From assembly GCA_017654935.2 (NCBI GenBank), contig CM065698.1:41688095-41752094 (forward strand): a stretch of DNA of 64,000 bases, read 5' to 3'. Of the stretch, positions 9,421 to 23,014 are shown in pieces. A model generated the notes under the pieces. It did no database searches and was not told the DNA's origin. It saw nothing but the letters and a program-made list of their open reading frames with translations. Made by a program: the position numbers and the translations under genes. This stretch comes from Phymorhynchus buccinoides. Its lineage: Eukaryota > Mollusca > Gastropoda > Neogastropoda > Raphitomidae. Position 1 is the first letter of the stretch; each line of letters starts with the position of its first letter.

Positions 9421-9907
9421 CTATTGTGTTAAGATATAAATTATCAAGAAAGATATATAGATTATCAAGACAAATATAGATTATCAAGAAAGATAATCTT
9501 GATGATAATCAAGAGTTGATAATGCAATTTCGGTGGGGAGGGGGGAAGGGTGTTTGATGCGGGAAAAATGGAACAATTTGTTGTCAGTTGATCAAAATGG
9601 AGTTCAAGAATTTTTTGATTTTGTTTGTGACCCTCCCTTCCTCCTTTCTATCTCTCTGTCTCTGTCTGTCTCTTTCACTCTCTTCTTCTCTCTATCTCAG
9701 TATCTGCCTCTTCTTCTTCTTGCTTCTTTCAACCTGCCTTTCCACCCCCACCCCCCGCCATATTAAAGCTCGACCACTGCCTTTTGTCGCTCGTTTCCCT
9801 GTCATTGTAAACTTACCAACTACCTACCTCATAGGAACTTGTAGGGAAAGCAAATGGTATAACAGTATAGATCTGACAGGTTTGTATTGGATTATGGTAG
9901 AAATGTC
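9421..9907. other. Intergenic, pyrimidine-rich
   Basis: It holds a CT-rich stretch at about 9640-9760 and nothing else that can be supported. Confidence 0.5.
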
Positions 9908-10306
9908 ATATCGTCTTTGAAATTCAAAAACCTTGTATCTCAATTTTGGTAGTTTTGAGAAAAATGAAAAAAAAAGTTTTATAAATTTACTGCATTTACC
10001 ACAATTGATTAATTATCATGAATATGTTGCTCAAGACTTTAGTCCTACATTTTGTTATATAAATAAAATGGTTTTTTTAATACTTGAAAAGAACGAAGAT
10101 ATGAGGTTTTTGTCCGTCCTTAACTAGATCTGAATTTGGGACTTACGAGTTTTTCTTCCATTTACACAACCTCATTTATCCCAGATAGAAAGTCATTAGA
10201 GATATGAGCTTTTGGTGGAAGGTGGTGGGAAAAATTACAGAGCTGACTATAATACTCAAACCCCCAAAAATCTAGATACGAGGTTTTTGAATTTCACAGA
10301 CGATAT
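9908..10306. mobile_element. MITE, ATATCGTC inverted-repeat family, copy 1
   Basis: The ends are inverted: ATATCGTCTTTGAAATTCAA plus 'aaaccttgtatctc' on the left and its complement ('gagatacgaggtttttgaat'-like, ending GACGATAT) on the right. A second copy in the same orientation lies at 54607-55014. There is no coding frame. Confidence 0.8.
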
Positions 10307-10950
10307 CATCTTTGTCTCTGCTTGAAGATTATTTAGCGCAATCACTAATGAAAATGTCGTTTTTGTTTGGCTTTGTTTTACTGCCGGCTCGTTTGTTGTG
10401 TATTTATTTTCTGCACTGTAAAAAAATAGGAAAACATTTAGTGCTGAACATGTTGAAAAGTTGGACATATTGAAAAAAAAAGGATTCTGAGAAAAGTACA
10501 AAAACAATCTGGAGTGAGTGCATTGGAGATGGGAGTTCACTTATAGTTTTGTTATTAACTGATTTGTGTCAAAGTTGAAATATCAGTATGTGAATATACT
10601 TACAGTTCAACTCGGGTTCATTTAGTACGATGATATAATGATCAAAACGCATTGCTGTGTGTGGGTGTGGGTGTGGGTGTGTGTGTGTGTAAAGAAACAA
10701 ACTGAACATATAAAGAATATCTGATTTAATAGACTGAATACTAAATTGTGTATGCTAAACATATAAGATTTCATGGTGTATTTTTGTTGGTTTGTTATTG
10801 TTGTTTTTGTTGTTGTTGTGTATTAATGTTATAGCATTTGTTGTTGGGAAAAGCAAGGCATTGCCGTAAGAGCTCAAGTCTGAGACAGCAGTTTGACTTG
10901 AGAAAGGCTGAATAAAATCTTAATTGCTTCTCAGAATATACTCATAGTAG
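10307..10950. other. Intergenic, nothing recognised
   Basis: It contains a short (GGGTGT)n/(GT)n tract at about 10656-10690. No gene is seen. Confidence 0.5.
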
Positions 10951-12098
10951 ATGTGACCCAGCACCATGAAAGGGACATTAAGTCGCTGGGTTAAATTTTC
11001 TTAACAGATTTGGAAAGTCAAAAATCTCATTTTTTGTCAATTTTGAATTACGGGTATTTTTGTGCTCTCTAGCATCTTATCTTTCATATTTATGAAGGAT
11101 AATGTTTAACATGGTCTCTCAATGGTCTTATAAGGGCTTTGAAACGAGTAGGTCAATGCATTTTGTGCTCTCTAGCATCTTATCTTTCATATTTATGAAT
11201 GATAATGTTTAACATGGTCTCTCAATGGTCTTATAAGGGCTTTGAAACGAGTACGTCAATGCATTTTGTGCTCTCTAGCATCTTATCTTTCATATTTATG
11301 AAGGATAATGTTTAACATGGTCTCTCAATGGTCTTATAAGGGCTTTGAAACGAGTACGTCAATGCATTTTTTGTGCTCTCTAGCATCTTATCTTTCATAT
11401 TTATGAATGATAATGTTTAACATGGTCTCTCAATGGTCTTATAAGGACTTTGAAACGAGTAGGTCAATGCATTTTGTGCTCTCTAGCATCTTATCTTTCA
11501 TATTTATGAAGGATAATGTTTAACATGGTCTCTCAATGGTCTTATAAGGGCTTTGAAACGAGTACGTCAATGCGTTTTGTGCTCTCTAGCATCTTATCTT
11601 TCATATTTATGAAGGATAATGTTTAACATGGTCTCTCAATGGTCTTATAAGGGCTTTGAAACGAGTACGTCAATGCATTTTGTGCTCTCTAGCATCTTAT
11701 CTTTCATATTTATGAAGGATAATGTTTAACATGGTCTCTCAATGGTCTTATAAGGACTTTGAAACGAGTAGGTCAATGCATTTTGTGCTCTCTAGCATCT
11801 TATCTTTCATATTTATGAATGATAATGTTTAACATGGTCTCTCAATGGTCTTATAAGGGCTTTGAAACGAGTACGTCAATGCATTTTCTTCAGTTAGGCT
11901 AGACTTTAGATTGCGTTTTCTCAAAATGGCTGGCGCTCACCCTACTAACTTTAAATGCCCATAACTTTGGAACGAAAAAAGATACAAGAATGGTTCTTGT
12001 ATCATTAGAAAGAGAAATGCCTGAAGTTTTCAACTATATAATTTGCTCAGAATTGTCAGTTTGACACTTAATGTCCCTTTCGTGGTGCTTTGTGACAT
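10951..12098. mobile_element. Inverted-repeat element carrying a satellite
   Basis: The terminal repeat is about 33 bp with a few mismatches: 'agcaccatgaaagggacatt' on the left (10960) and the complement 'aatgtccctttcgtggtgct' on the right (12070). Between the ends is an eight-copy array (11061-11886) with unique flanks of about 80 and 180 bp. The structure recalls non-autonomous elements of molluscs that enclose tandem repeats. Confidence 0.75.
11061..11886. repeat. Tandem array, 103-bp unit, eight copies
   Basis: Copies start at 11061, 11164, 11267, 11372, 11475, 11578, 11681 and 11784. The unit begins 'tgtgctctctagcatcttat' and includes 'acatggtctctcaatggtct'. Copies differ at a few linked positions (gaagg/gaatg, gggc/ggac, gtaggtc/gtacgtc), which lets their order of duplication be traced. 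Confidence 0.95.
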
Positions 12099-12441
12099 AA
12101 TTATGATGATTTTTCCAGTTGTAAAAGAACGATGTGGAAAAAGAAAAGAGCAACTGTTTTTTGGCATTCAAACATATAATGTAGATTTTACAATAAGGAA
12201 TATTGCTTTTCAGATTATAAACATAATTATTTATAGGTTTGGCTTTACAAACTAGCGGATGAATGGTGTGAAACAAGTGCAACAAAATAGAATGTTTCAT
12301 TAATGTTAAGTGCCATAAACAAAAACAGAAAACGGGTATCAATGTGTATACATCGAGGCATGATGATGATGATCCTCATTTTCTATACCTTAGCTCGATT
12401 AAATAAACTGACGTGAATATGCATAGAAAGTATCAGAGGCT

Positions 12442-12686
12442 TTAACCCTTTCACCGCCAAAGTCGCATTTTAGCACCATAGTGATTTAACACCTATGTCA
12501 CTAAAAGGCATCAAATTGGGGTCTATTATCCAAAGACCCTATTGTCTTAGTTTTGGGAAGTAAGGATAGACCTTATTTTATATATGTCACAGAAGAATCC
12601 CCAATACTGCAGATGGATTTTGTTCTCTACCCAGGTAAATTTAATGGAATTTTTGGCTGAAATATGGTTGGCGGTGAAAGGGTTAA
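12442..12686. mobile_element. piggyBac-like MITE, TTAA-CCCTTTCACCGCCA
   Basis: TTAA target site on both sides (12442-12445, 12683-12686). The ends are CCCTTTCACCGCCA and TGGCGGTGAAAGGG. The interior is 237 bp with no gene. TTAA duplications and CCC...GGG ends are the signature of the piggyBac superfamily. Relatives lie at 29697, 44509, 45232 and, disrupted, at 47474. Confidence 0.85.
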
Positions 12687-12775
12687 CACTTGCACTGTTT
12701 TTCATCTAGATGTGCATAAATTGTGATAGATGAATCACTATGATAGCCATCGGAGAAGAAATGGTTAAACCTTCA

Positions 12776-13031
12776 CCGGCTATTGGTGTGGTGATCATAT
12801 GGAAGAGGGAGAGTCAAGTGCCTGCTACACACATACGATTTGGATCTGAATGCGATGCGATTTTGACGATGTGAGTCATGATTCACATGAAATTCATGGA
12901 TTGGGTCTACTTGAGTACAGTGAGCGAAAATGGCAGAATTATTTTCAGACGGAAGTATTTCACGTGAATCATGACTCGCATGACCCAGTCGCATCGCATC
13001 CCATACGATTTGTTGCATGTGTGGCGCCGGC
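12776..13031. mobile_element. Inverted-repeat element, GCCGGC ends
   Basis: The two halves are inverted copies: 'acacatacgatttggatctg' with 'gcgatgcgat' and 'gagtcatgattcac' on the left, and their complements ending 'cgccggc' on the right. The left end has an extra insertion of about 50 bp. It resembles the element at 17962-18213 in overall plan. Confidence 0.6.
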
Positions 13032-13091
13032 TTAAGCTTTCAGCTCATTCAGCTTTAATTTCGTCAGGCTGAGTTAGGGCTTGTGCCCATT

Positions 13092-13758
13092 TAAAGACCC
13101 ACCAGATCACATGTCAAAACCACGTGTTTTCCCTCTTATAGCTGGTAAAAAAAATCTTGTTTTCACCAGGTTTGACTCGCATACAAATGCCCCCAAATTG
13201 AAAACGAAACTTCATTTTAAAGAGCAGCCTTCTTCTGCGTTCCCAGGCCATAATGGGTAAGGTACGTATGTGTCCGGTTTTCAGTTTCCCCTGGTCTCCC
13301 CGCTGCGTACAGCCGACACATTCTGATTTCGGAGGAGCTCAAAGGAGAATTATTTGGAAGATTTTTTTTTTTTAAAGGCAGGAGAATGGGCCAATAAGTC
13401 AGAAAGATAGTAGATGACAGAAAGCAAAGGGAAAAGGCAGGAGAATGGGCCAATAAGTCAGAAAGATAGTAGATGACAGAAAGCAAAGGGAAAAGGCAGG
13501 AGAATGGGCCAATAAGTCAGAAAGATAGTAGATGATAGGAAGTAAAAGTAAAAAGGCAGTCAAAGAGAGTGGCAGATTAGAGGAAGTTACAAGCACAGAA
13601 CTTCCAGAAGGTGGGGAACTATTTTTACGAGACCCCCCCGGTATCCCCATGAGGAAAAAAGAGCAGCCTCAATTTGAAGTTGGGGGAATTTGTATGTGGG
13701 TCACAGCTACCCAGAAAAAAACCAAGGGACTTAGTCGTGGTGGGTCAGTGTGTCTTTA
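13092..13758. mobile_element. Inverted-repeat element split by a SINE
   Basis: The ends read TTAAAGACCCACCA and TGGTGGGTC...GTCTTTA. The internal 'ttttccctcttatagctggt' and 'aaagagcagcctcaatttga' motifs recur at 45558-45790 without the interruption. The SINE at 13231-13657 inserted inside, duplicating AAAGAGCAGCC. Confidence 0.7.
13231..13657 (+). mobile_element. Full-length SINE, type I head
   Basis: It is flanked by an 11-bp target duplication, AAAGAGCAGCC (13220-13230 and 13658-13668). The element starts 'ttcttctgcgttcccaggcc' and ends 'ggtatccccatgagga' plus As. A 59-bp internal unit ('aggagaatgggccaataagt' and onward) is present three times. The 3' half, 'gaagttacaagcacagaact' and 'tccagaaggtggggaact', is shared with type II elements. 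No tRNA-like head is evident. Confidence 0.85.
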
Positions 13759-14296
13759 GCGCCTGCAATCCGCGTGTTCCGTACAGAAGAAATGAGTGAA
13801 TGCGAAAACCTATTTGCAATCCCATCCACTTATTTCTTACATAAGTGAATGAGGTGTCCGTATGGAACTTGCAGGTCGCAGCTGTACTGTTGTACAGGCC
13901 GCGCCAGGGCAGAAATAGCCAACATTATGATTATGATAACCAAAGATGTATCAGGGTTTTTTCGTGTGTGTATTTTTTTTAAACTAAAGAATGTATGTAA
14001 TGGAGGCATGAATAAACGATCCTTTCAACACTTAGCTAATGAATGATTTGTGTTTTCATCACGATTTGTTTTGTGTGCACAGTGATGAGCTACGTAAGCA
14101 ATAGACGTTTGATGATCAAAGTCAGCTTTCTATAATTCAGCCATTACATTTATATTATGATTGTGGTGTGTGTATTATTGATACTGCAAATCATCTTGTT
14201 CGTGACAACGTGTAAAAGAGTAACCATTATAAATTTCTGGAACTAAAGGAAAAGAAAAACAAACAAAACGCTTGTGATAGGTTAGCAGCTTTGACT
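13759..14296. other. Intergenic, nothing recognised
   Basis: AT-rich sequence with no supportable gene or repeat. Confidence 0.5.
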
Positions 14297-15300
<1,004 letters not shown>

Positions 15301-15536
15301 TAAAAAGTGCGTGCGTGTGTGTGTGTGTGTGTGCGTGTGCGCACGCTTTGAAGAAAAAAAGGTTACATTATGTTATCACATTATTTCTTGTGTGCATGCT
15401 TTCACATGTGTGTGTGTGTGTGTCAAAGTCAAAGTCAAAGTCAATTTTTTTTATTTTCAGATGGTACATTGAATAAGAAATAATGTTTGCTTTTTTACAT
15501 CAAGCCAAGAGTATCTAGTTTTGTGTGCGTGCATGA

Positions 15537-15591
<55 letters not shown>

Positions 15592-15833
15592 TGTGTCGTG
15601 TGTGTGTGTGTGTGTGTGTGTCTATGTCTTTGTTTTGAATTATTTCTGTTGTTCTGTTTTCATGTCTCTCTGTTTGACTTGCTTGTTTTGTTTCCATTAT
15701 ATTGGTTCGTTTTCACATCTTTATTATTTCCAGCACTGATGAACTAAAGAAAATGAAGTAATTTTGTACATGGTTTAATTTGTGAGAAATAATGCATTTT
15801 CCCGCCTTCATTTTGGTCGTGTTTGGGGCATTC

Positions 15834-15874
<41 letters not shown>

Positions 15875-16268
15875 ACCCACCCCAAAAAAAAAAAGAATGG
15901 GGCCAGGGCTTAGTTCTTGTGCAGTCTGTAAAAGTTACTTCCACTATTTCATGAGTATCTAGGTGTTTTTTTGGGGGGGGGTTTGTGTTGTGTTTTTTTT
16001 GGGGGGTTGTTTGGTTGTTTTGACATTGATGTGAATTTATATTTCGTCACGAAAATGTAAATTTATGTATGTAAGTAAAGAAAGAAAAAAGGAGATAAGG
16101 AAAGATCGGAGGTAGGGAGAGGGGGGGGAGGGGGTGGGCAGGATGAGGGTAGGGGTGAGATGCATATTCTTGTGATGCTCTTTTTTTCCGATGTCATAAC
16201 GAACGACCTTACCAGTAATAAATGTGACCTTTGAATGTGTGAATGTTTTGCACGTGACATTAATTTTC
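15301..16268. other. Microsatellites, a retroelement tail and poly-C
   Basis: (TG)n lies at 15308-15340, 15404-15422 and 15538-15622. 'Gtcaaagtcaaagtcaaagt' at 15422 followed by T-rich sequence to 15476 looks like a reversed retroelement 3' end with an AAGTC tail. A run of about 35 C lies at 15838-15872, and G-rich runs follow to 16140. No gene is seen. Confidence 0.6.
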
Positions 16269-16280
16269 TCCACTCCATTC

Positions 16281-16676
16281 TTCTTCTTCTTCTTCTTCTG
16301 CGTTCCCAGGCCATATGGCCATAATGGGTAAGGTACGTATGTGTCCGGTTTTCAGTTTTCACTGGTCTCCCCGCTGCGCCTACAGCCGACACATTCCGAT
16401 TTCGGAGGAGCTCAATTGAGAAAAAAATATTTGTAAGATTTTTTTGAACAAAGGCAGGAGAATGGGCCAATAAGTCGGAAAGATAGTAGATGACAGAAAG
16501 CAAAGGGAAAAGGCAGGAGAATGGGCCAATAAGTCGGAAAGATAGTAGATGATAGAAAGCAAAGGGAAAAGGCAGAGTGAAAGAGAGTGACAGATTAGAG
16601 GAAGTTACAAGCACAGAACTTCCAGAAGGTGGGGGAACTATTTTTACGAAAGACCCCCCGGTATCCCCACGGGGAA
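16281..16676 (+). mobile_element. Full-length SINE, type I head, with target duplication
   Basis: Flanked by a 12-bp duplication TCCACTCCATTC (16269-16280 and 16677-16688). It starts (TTC)n then 'tgcgttcccaggccatatgg' and ends 'ggtatccccacggggaa'. Two copies of the 59-bp internal unit are present, against three in the element at 13231. Confidence 0.88.
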
Positions 16677-16739
16677 TCCACTCCATTCATATTGTATGAC
16701 CCATCAAAATCAGGAGTAAAACGATCACTCATTTTTGGG

Positions 16740-16935
16740 GTCTATTTTGTACTTTAAGCACACACACCCCTGAAATGTTTACATTGACAATTTTCACTGA
16801 GAAGCAACATTCTGCCCATTTCGGGGTAAATGGATAGGGATAGGATCAGCCTAGGATTATTTTCATAAAACTAAAAGGAGGCTTTCAGATTGAGGGTCGT
16901 TAACATGAGGGGGGTGTCTAAAGTGCAACCTTGCA
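16740..16935. mobile_element. Dispersed repeat related to 43810-43960
   Basis: 'Cagcctaggattattttcat' and 'catgaggggggtgtc' recur as reverse complement near 43875 and 43825. Boundaries and class are unknown. Confidence 0.45.
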
Positions 16936-17110
16936 TGTTTTTCTTCCTTGTTATGTGTTCTTTCTCGTGAAGTTGATTACAGTGGAACCTCTCTTATAAG
17001 ACTTTAACCAAAAAAATCGAGAGAAACTAGAGATTTTACGCCTTCTGGACCAAAGGGCCTAACAAAAAATCATCCAAAATGAGGACTTATAAGGGAGGGG
17101 TCTTATAGAA

Positions 17111-17907
17111 GGCTGGGCCTGTATTCACGTTGAGATAGCATGAGACTTAGCATCATGCTAACTTAGAAGCTCTTCCAGGGGTCTAAATCCTATAGGACAT
17201 TGGAAGAGGCTGGGCCTGTATTCACGTTGAGATAGCATGAGACTTAGCATCATGCTAACTTAGAAGCTCTTCCAAAAGTCCTATTAAATCCTATAGGACA
17301 TTGGAAGAGCTTCTAAGGCTGGGCCTGTATTCACGTTGAGATAGCATGAGACTTAGCATCATGCTAACTTAGAAGCTCTTCCAAAAGTCCTATTAAATCC
17401 TATAGGACATTGGAAGAGCTTCTATGGCTGGGCATGTATTCACGTTGAGATAGCATGAGACTTAGCATCATGCTAACTTAGAAGCTCTTCCAAAAGTCCT
17501 ATTAAATCCTATAGGACATTGGAAGAGCTTCTAAGGCTGGGCCTGTATTCACGTTGAGATAGCATGAGACTTAGCATCATGCTAACTTAGAAGCTCTTCC
17601 AAAAGTCCTATTAAATCCTATAGGACATTGGAAGAGCTTCTAAGGCTGGGCCTGTATTCACGTTGAGATAGCATGAGACTTAGCATCATGCTAACTTAGA
17701 AGCTCTTCCAAAAGTCCTATTAAATCCTATAGGACATTGGAAGAGCTTCTAAGGCTGGGCCTGTATTCACGTTGAGATAGCATGAGAGTTAGCATCATGT
17801 TAACTTAGAAGCTCTTCCAAAAGTCCTATGAAATCCTATAGGACATTGGAAGAGCTTCTAAGTTAGCATGATGCTAAGTCTCGTGCTATCTCAACGTGAA
17901 TACAGGC
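17111..17907. repeat. 109-bp tandem array with hairpin units
   Basis: Seven units start at 17111, 17208, 17317, 17426, 17535, 17644 and 17753, beginning 'ggctgggcctgtattcacgt'. Each unit contains an inverted repeat (GAAGCTCTTCCAAAAGTCC against GGACATTGGAAGAGCTTC). The array closes with an inverted 'tctcaacgtgaatacaggcc', so it looks like one palindromic MITE whose left portion was amplified. Confidence 0.92.
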
Positions 17908-17961
17908 CCTGTTTTTTCATACTTACAAAGAAGGACAATATATCAGATACGTAGGTCTTAC

Positions 17962-18213
17962 GCCGGCGACAGACTATGTGACTGCCTCATGTGACTCGAT
18001 CAGGTCATAACGTTTCACCTCATTTGCATACCATCCTGCTTGATCAGTCTGACTCAGTCGGGCCCAGTCAGGTGACAGGGCCGAAAAGGGCGGGTTCTAA
18101 ATTTCACTGATCGAGTCAGATGGCTTGTGACCTCTTCTGTGCGGGAAACAAAATGTGGTCAACGTCACGACCTGATCGAGTCGTATGAGGCAGTCGCATA
18201 GTCTGTCTCCAGC
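17962..18213. mobile_element. Inverted-repeat element nested in the MITE
   Basis: Left 'gacagactatgtgactgcct' with 'gactcgatcaggtc' is matched by the inverted 'gacctgatcgagtc' and 'aggcagtcgcatagtctgtc' on the right. The interior is about 150 bp with no gene. Confidence 0.75.
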
Positions 18214-18238
18214 TTTATACGGGAGGGAGTCTTATAAT

Positions 18239-18269
<31 letters not shown>

Positions 18270-18298
18270 GTCTTATAAGGAAGGTTCCACTGTAGTAA

Positions 18299-18655
18299 GA
18301 TTAATTTCAGTCTCCATTTCATTTCATTTGCTGCCTTTCCCCAACAATTTTTTGTTGTTGAAACTAGCTTCCCCCTCCCCTGCCTTGCCCACTTCTTTCT
18401 TCTTTTTTTTTCTCTTTTTAAAAGACGCGTTCTTTTTTTTCTCCTCAAAATTTCAAAAAATGTTGGTAGGAGTAGGCTGTTTTGTTATATTCAAGTAATT
18501 AATCAATTCAAAATTTAATTGTATTCACTTCCAATTTTGAGTGTGTCTGTTACATTATTTTTATTTATTTTTCTTGTGAGTTTGCTAATGTTGATATTAG
18601 AGACGGCAATACAGGATTGGAACGAAAGAGAGCTTGTGGTTTTCTTCGCACGCAT
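18299..18655. other. Intergenic, nothing recognised
   Basis: T-rich sequence with no gene seen. Confidence 0.5.
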
Positions 18656-18658
18656 ACG

Positions 18659-19272
<614 letters not shown>

Positions 19273-19321
19273 TGGGATCACTAACAAAACAAGCCATTCG
19301 CCCTATTTTGCTCATATGATT

Positions 19322-19412
19322 ACTCTCTCCCTCCCTCTCTCTCTCTCCCTCTCTCTCTCCCCCTCTCTCTCTCTCTCTCCTCTCTCTCTTTCTCTCCCCC
19401 CCCCCCACCCAC

Positions 19413-19495
<83 letters not shown>
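19322..19495. repeat. (CT)n microsatellite
   Basis: CT-rich then pure (CT)n, with a C run near 19397. Confidence 0.96.
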
Positions 19496-19496
<1 letters not shown>

Positions 19497-19704
19497 GCAC
19501 TCTCTACAAATTTGGAATCAAACTTTATTATGTTATAACGCAGGATTGCGTTGGCTTTTCAGTGGTATGCTTGTTGCATTGTAAACGTTCATGTGTTTTG
19601 ATGGTTGATGAATCCACAGAGGATTTATAAATTTATTGATAAGAATTAATAAAGCATGTCAAAGAAGATGTGTTTATGTGAATGTGTGTCATGCGCGCAC
19701 TCCA

Positions 19705-20529
<825 letters not shown>

Positions 20530-20805
20530 TCTTCGTTGATCGCTCAGACAGTCATGGAGATCTGCATCATGCTAAGCCCAGCATAATTATCAATCTTCAG
20601 CTGGAGAAAATCTTTGTAAGAGTTTCTAGAACAAAGGCAGGGGAATGGACCAGTAAGGCAGAAAGATAGTAGATGACAGTAAGCAAAGGGGGAGGAAAAG
20701 CAGACCCCCCCCCCCCCAACTAAATAAAAAGTATATGGCTACGGCCGGGAGGACGTAAAGCTAAGTTTTCGTTCAAGCAGACTCAAAGAGAGTGACAGAT
20801 TGGCA
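20530..20805 (+). mobile_element. SINE, type II head, damaged
   Basis: The head 'cttcgttgatcgctcagaca' continues with 'ctggagaaaatctttgtaag' and 'gcagaaagatagtagatgac'. A C-rich run and about 75 bp of foreign sequence (20703-20780) interrupt it before 'tcaaagagagtgacagatt'. It then meets the Tc1-like sequence. Confidence 0.6.
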
Positions 20806-21775
20806 GCGGTTCCAGGCCACTGGCAGAGTTCAAGAAAGGCCACCAGACGGGAGGACCGATACCTCGCCAGACAAGCCCTGGAAAAGCCCTTTCAAACACA
20901 TCAGGCAGTATCTGAGGACTACAGCTCAGATCGTGAGAAACAGCCTGCACCAGGTCAAACTCTATGCCCGTCGCCCAGCAAAACGCCCTAGGCTGACCCC
21001 TGCCCATAAAGCTGCTCGTCTGGACTGGTGTCGACATCATGAGCAATGGACACCTCAGCAGTGGTCACAGGTTCTCTTCTCGGACGACTCTCGTTTCAGT
21101 CTGGACCACCCTGATGGACGCACCAGAGTCTGCCGGAGAAGGCCCTGTGAACCGGGTATCGCGAAGACTGTGTCCAATACCCGACAACCTATGGAGTAAG
21201 CTCCATTATGTTCTGGGAAGGGTTCTCTAGATATCGTAGAACTCCGCTCTACCACGTTCAAGGCAACATATGAATGCCACAGAGGTACGTCGACGAGATC
21301 CTCGGCCCTGTTAATTGTTGTTCCCGCACTTCAAGTCATTGGACCAGGGGCTGTATTCCAGGATGACAACTTAAACGCTCGTCCTCAAAAAAAACAAAAA
21401 TAATAAACGCTCATCCTCACGGGGCTCTGTACGTTGAGGTACGAATTGTCGTCCCGGCACGAATTGTCGCCGGCGACGAATTACTGCACGTCACAAACAT
21501 CTTCATTCAGCAAGCAGGAGTTGCACGAGTGAACTGGCCTGCATGCAGCCCGGGCCTGTACCCTATGGCCCGGAAAACCTATAGGACCTCCTGGGGAATC
21601 ATGCTTCTCGCAACAATCACCTGTGCCCCTCAAATCCTAGAGCAGCTGCTGCAATTGTTGTTCTAGCTTGAGTGGCTGACCATTCCCTAAGAATAAATGA
21701 TTATGAAGTTTGTCCTCGCCGTCAGATGTCGTTGCATGGAGTGCATGGACAATCGGGCCAGGTGGTTGCTGCAAT
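20800..21775 (+). pseudogene. Decayed Tc1-like transposase
   Basis: Recognisable stretches read ATGRVQERPPDGR, LHQVKLYARRPAKRPRLTPA, WCRHHEQWTPQQWSQVLFSD, DSRFSLDHPDGRTRV and, after frame changes, a decayed RTPLYHVQGN-like stretch, RYVDEI and a decayed version of the FQDDN region. The D of VLFSDDSRF is the second catalytic Asp of Tc1/mariner DDE enzymes. Several frameshifts and stops, plus an unrelated insertion at about 21370-21490 with short direct repeats (acgaattgtcg), leave no working protein. 'Cgttgcatggagtgcatgga' near 21731 matches the usual C-terminal coding region (MRQRCMECI). Confidence 0.85.
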
Positions 21776-22080
21776 GCACTCGCTAACGTCGCTATTGACT
21801 CAACAGTCAATAATCAATGCTCGGACTTTGAAACGTTGTTCATTCGAATGAAGTGTTTGGATTTTGTTTTAATGGTAGTAGGATAGGCTAACTTCTTTAA
21901 AGAAAACAACCCCCCCCCCCCCCCCAGTCTCTCTCAGTCTCCTTTTCGGTCCTCCCCACTCTCTCTCCCTCTTATGTGAGCACATCACGCATACAGTCAA
22001 GAAGGTTGTCCAAAGGCCAACGAATACCCAAGGCTGCAGTGCAGGGTATAAGAACCAGCATTAAAGTCTCTTATAAATTG
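21776..22080. other. Intergenic with poly-C
   Basis: A C run lies at 21910-21926. Nothing else is supported. Confidence 0.5.
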
Positions 22081-22205
22081 AGATAAAGTCGATCGCAGGT
22101 ACCGTAATGGTGTTCGCCTCGTGTACAATAAACCCGAGTTCGAACCTGGGTCCAGGGGATTTTTCCTCTCACTCTGCACTAGGCCTTATACGGTCTGAAC
22201 GTGGA

Positions 22206-22236
<31 letters not shown>

Positions 22237-22320
22237 CGTGTGCCCATGCACTTCTAGCACACGTTTAACCAGTGGCAACGAAATAGTTGTCATTTGGTCA
22301 ACATGTACCCACCCCCTTCC
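22081..22320 (+). mobile_element. tRNA-headed SINE, GAGTCTTTCGGATGAGACG body
   Basis: The B-box-like GAGTTCGAACCTGGG is followed by 'gtggagtctttcggatgaga' and 'aaccgaggtcccgtgtgcc'. This conserved body resembles SINEs described in gastropods. The A-box region is degraded. Close relatives lie at 35725-36085 (minus) and 36267-36555 (plus). Confidence 0.75.
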
Positions 22321-22770
22321 CTTTTCCTTCCTGATAAACCGAGGAAATCATACATCCCTTCTGGTAACAGGCATGTAACTAGCTTAATACACAGGCTAAG
22401 ACTTAATGCATACAAAACAAAATAGTCCAAGGAAGTTAGCTGTATTTGTCATAGCAACATTTCTATTGAACATATATTAAATTGCTCTAAATTAAATATT
22501 TTACCTACAGATTTTGCAAGTATTGAAATAAATACTCTGCTATACAAAAAAGATCATTCATTTTTGATTAACCTAGCACAAAATATTTTACATAGTTCAG
22601 TAGGACACTTTTTATAACAGGTTTGCAATTGCATGCTAGTATTGGTTTTTGTTTGTTTGTTTGTTTATTCTTCTTTTCGAAATTTTTGTTGTTGTTGATT
22701 TTAATTTTGTTCGTGTAATATCACTGTGAAGTGAACACACGTTAAATAAAAGATTCATTCATTCCTTCCT
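22321..22770. other. Intergenic, ends in an ATTC-tailed repeat
   Basis: The AT-rich region ends 'cacgttaaataaaagattca' with ATTCATTCATTC (22752-22768), which looks like a retroelement 3' tail. No gene is seen. Confidence 0.4.
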
Positions 22771-23014
22771 CATTAGTCGCCTATAATACCCTGCAAACCC
22801 TAAGAACTTGCGCACTTCTTCGGGACTTGTAGGAGTCGGCCATTTCACTACTTTGTCACACTTTTCTGGATCTGCTTCAATGCCTTTTGCTGAAACAATG
22901 TGTCTCACATATTTGACCTTTTCTTCACAGAATGAGCATTTCTTTGGATTCAGTTTGAGTCCACAATCTTTCAGACGCAGAAGGACACGCTCCACATCAA
23001 TACATACTTCCAGA
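22771..23014 (-). pseudogene. Ty3/gypsy reverse transcriptase fragment
   Basis: The minus strand encodes about 80 residues of an LTR-retrotransposon reverse transcriptase just past the catalytic box, including GLKLNPKKCSF, VSAKGIEADPEKC and EEVRKFLGFAGYYRR. These are standard gypsy-type motifs. There is no YxDD box, RNase H or integrase nearby and no LTR, so it is an isolated remnant. Confidence 0.88.

Larger units (their letters stand above)
16980..18292. mobile_element. TA-flanked MITE with two nested insertions
   Basis: CAGTGGAACCTCTCTTATAA on the left and TTATAAGGAAGGTTCCACTG on the right, both flanked by TA, define the same family as 31710-31901 and 57637-57814. The normal interior is about 180 bp. 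Here it is expanded to 1.3 kb by a satellite array (17111-17907), an inverted-repeat element (17962-18213) and a G run (18239-18268). Confidence 0.82.

Noticed and set aside
22771..23014. Active Ty3/gypsy element
   Set aside because: Only about 80 residues remain, without the catalytic box, other domains or LTRs.
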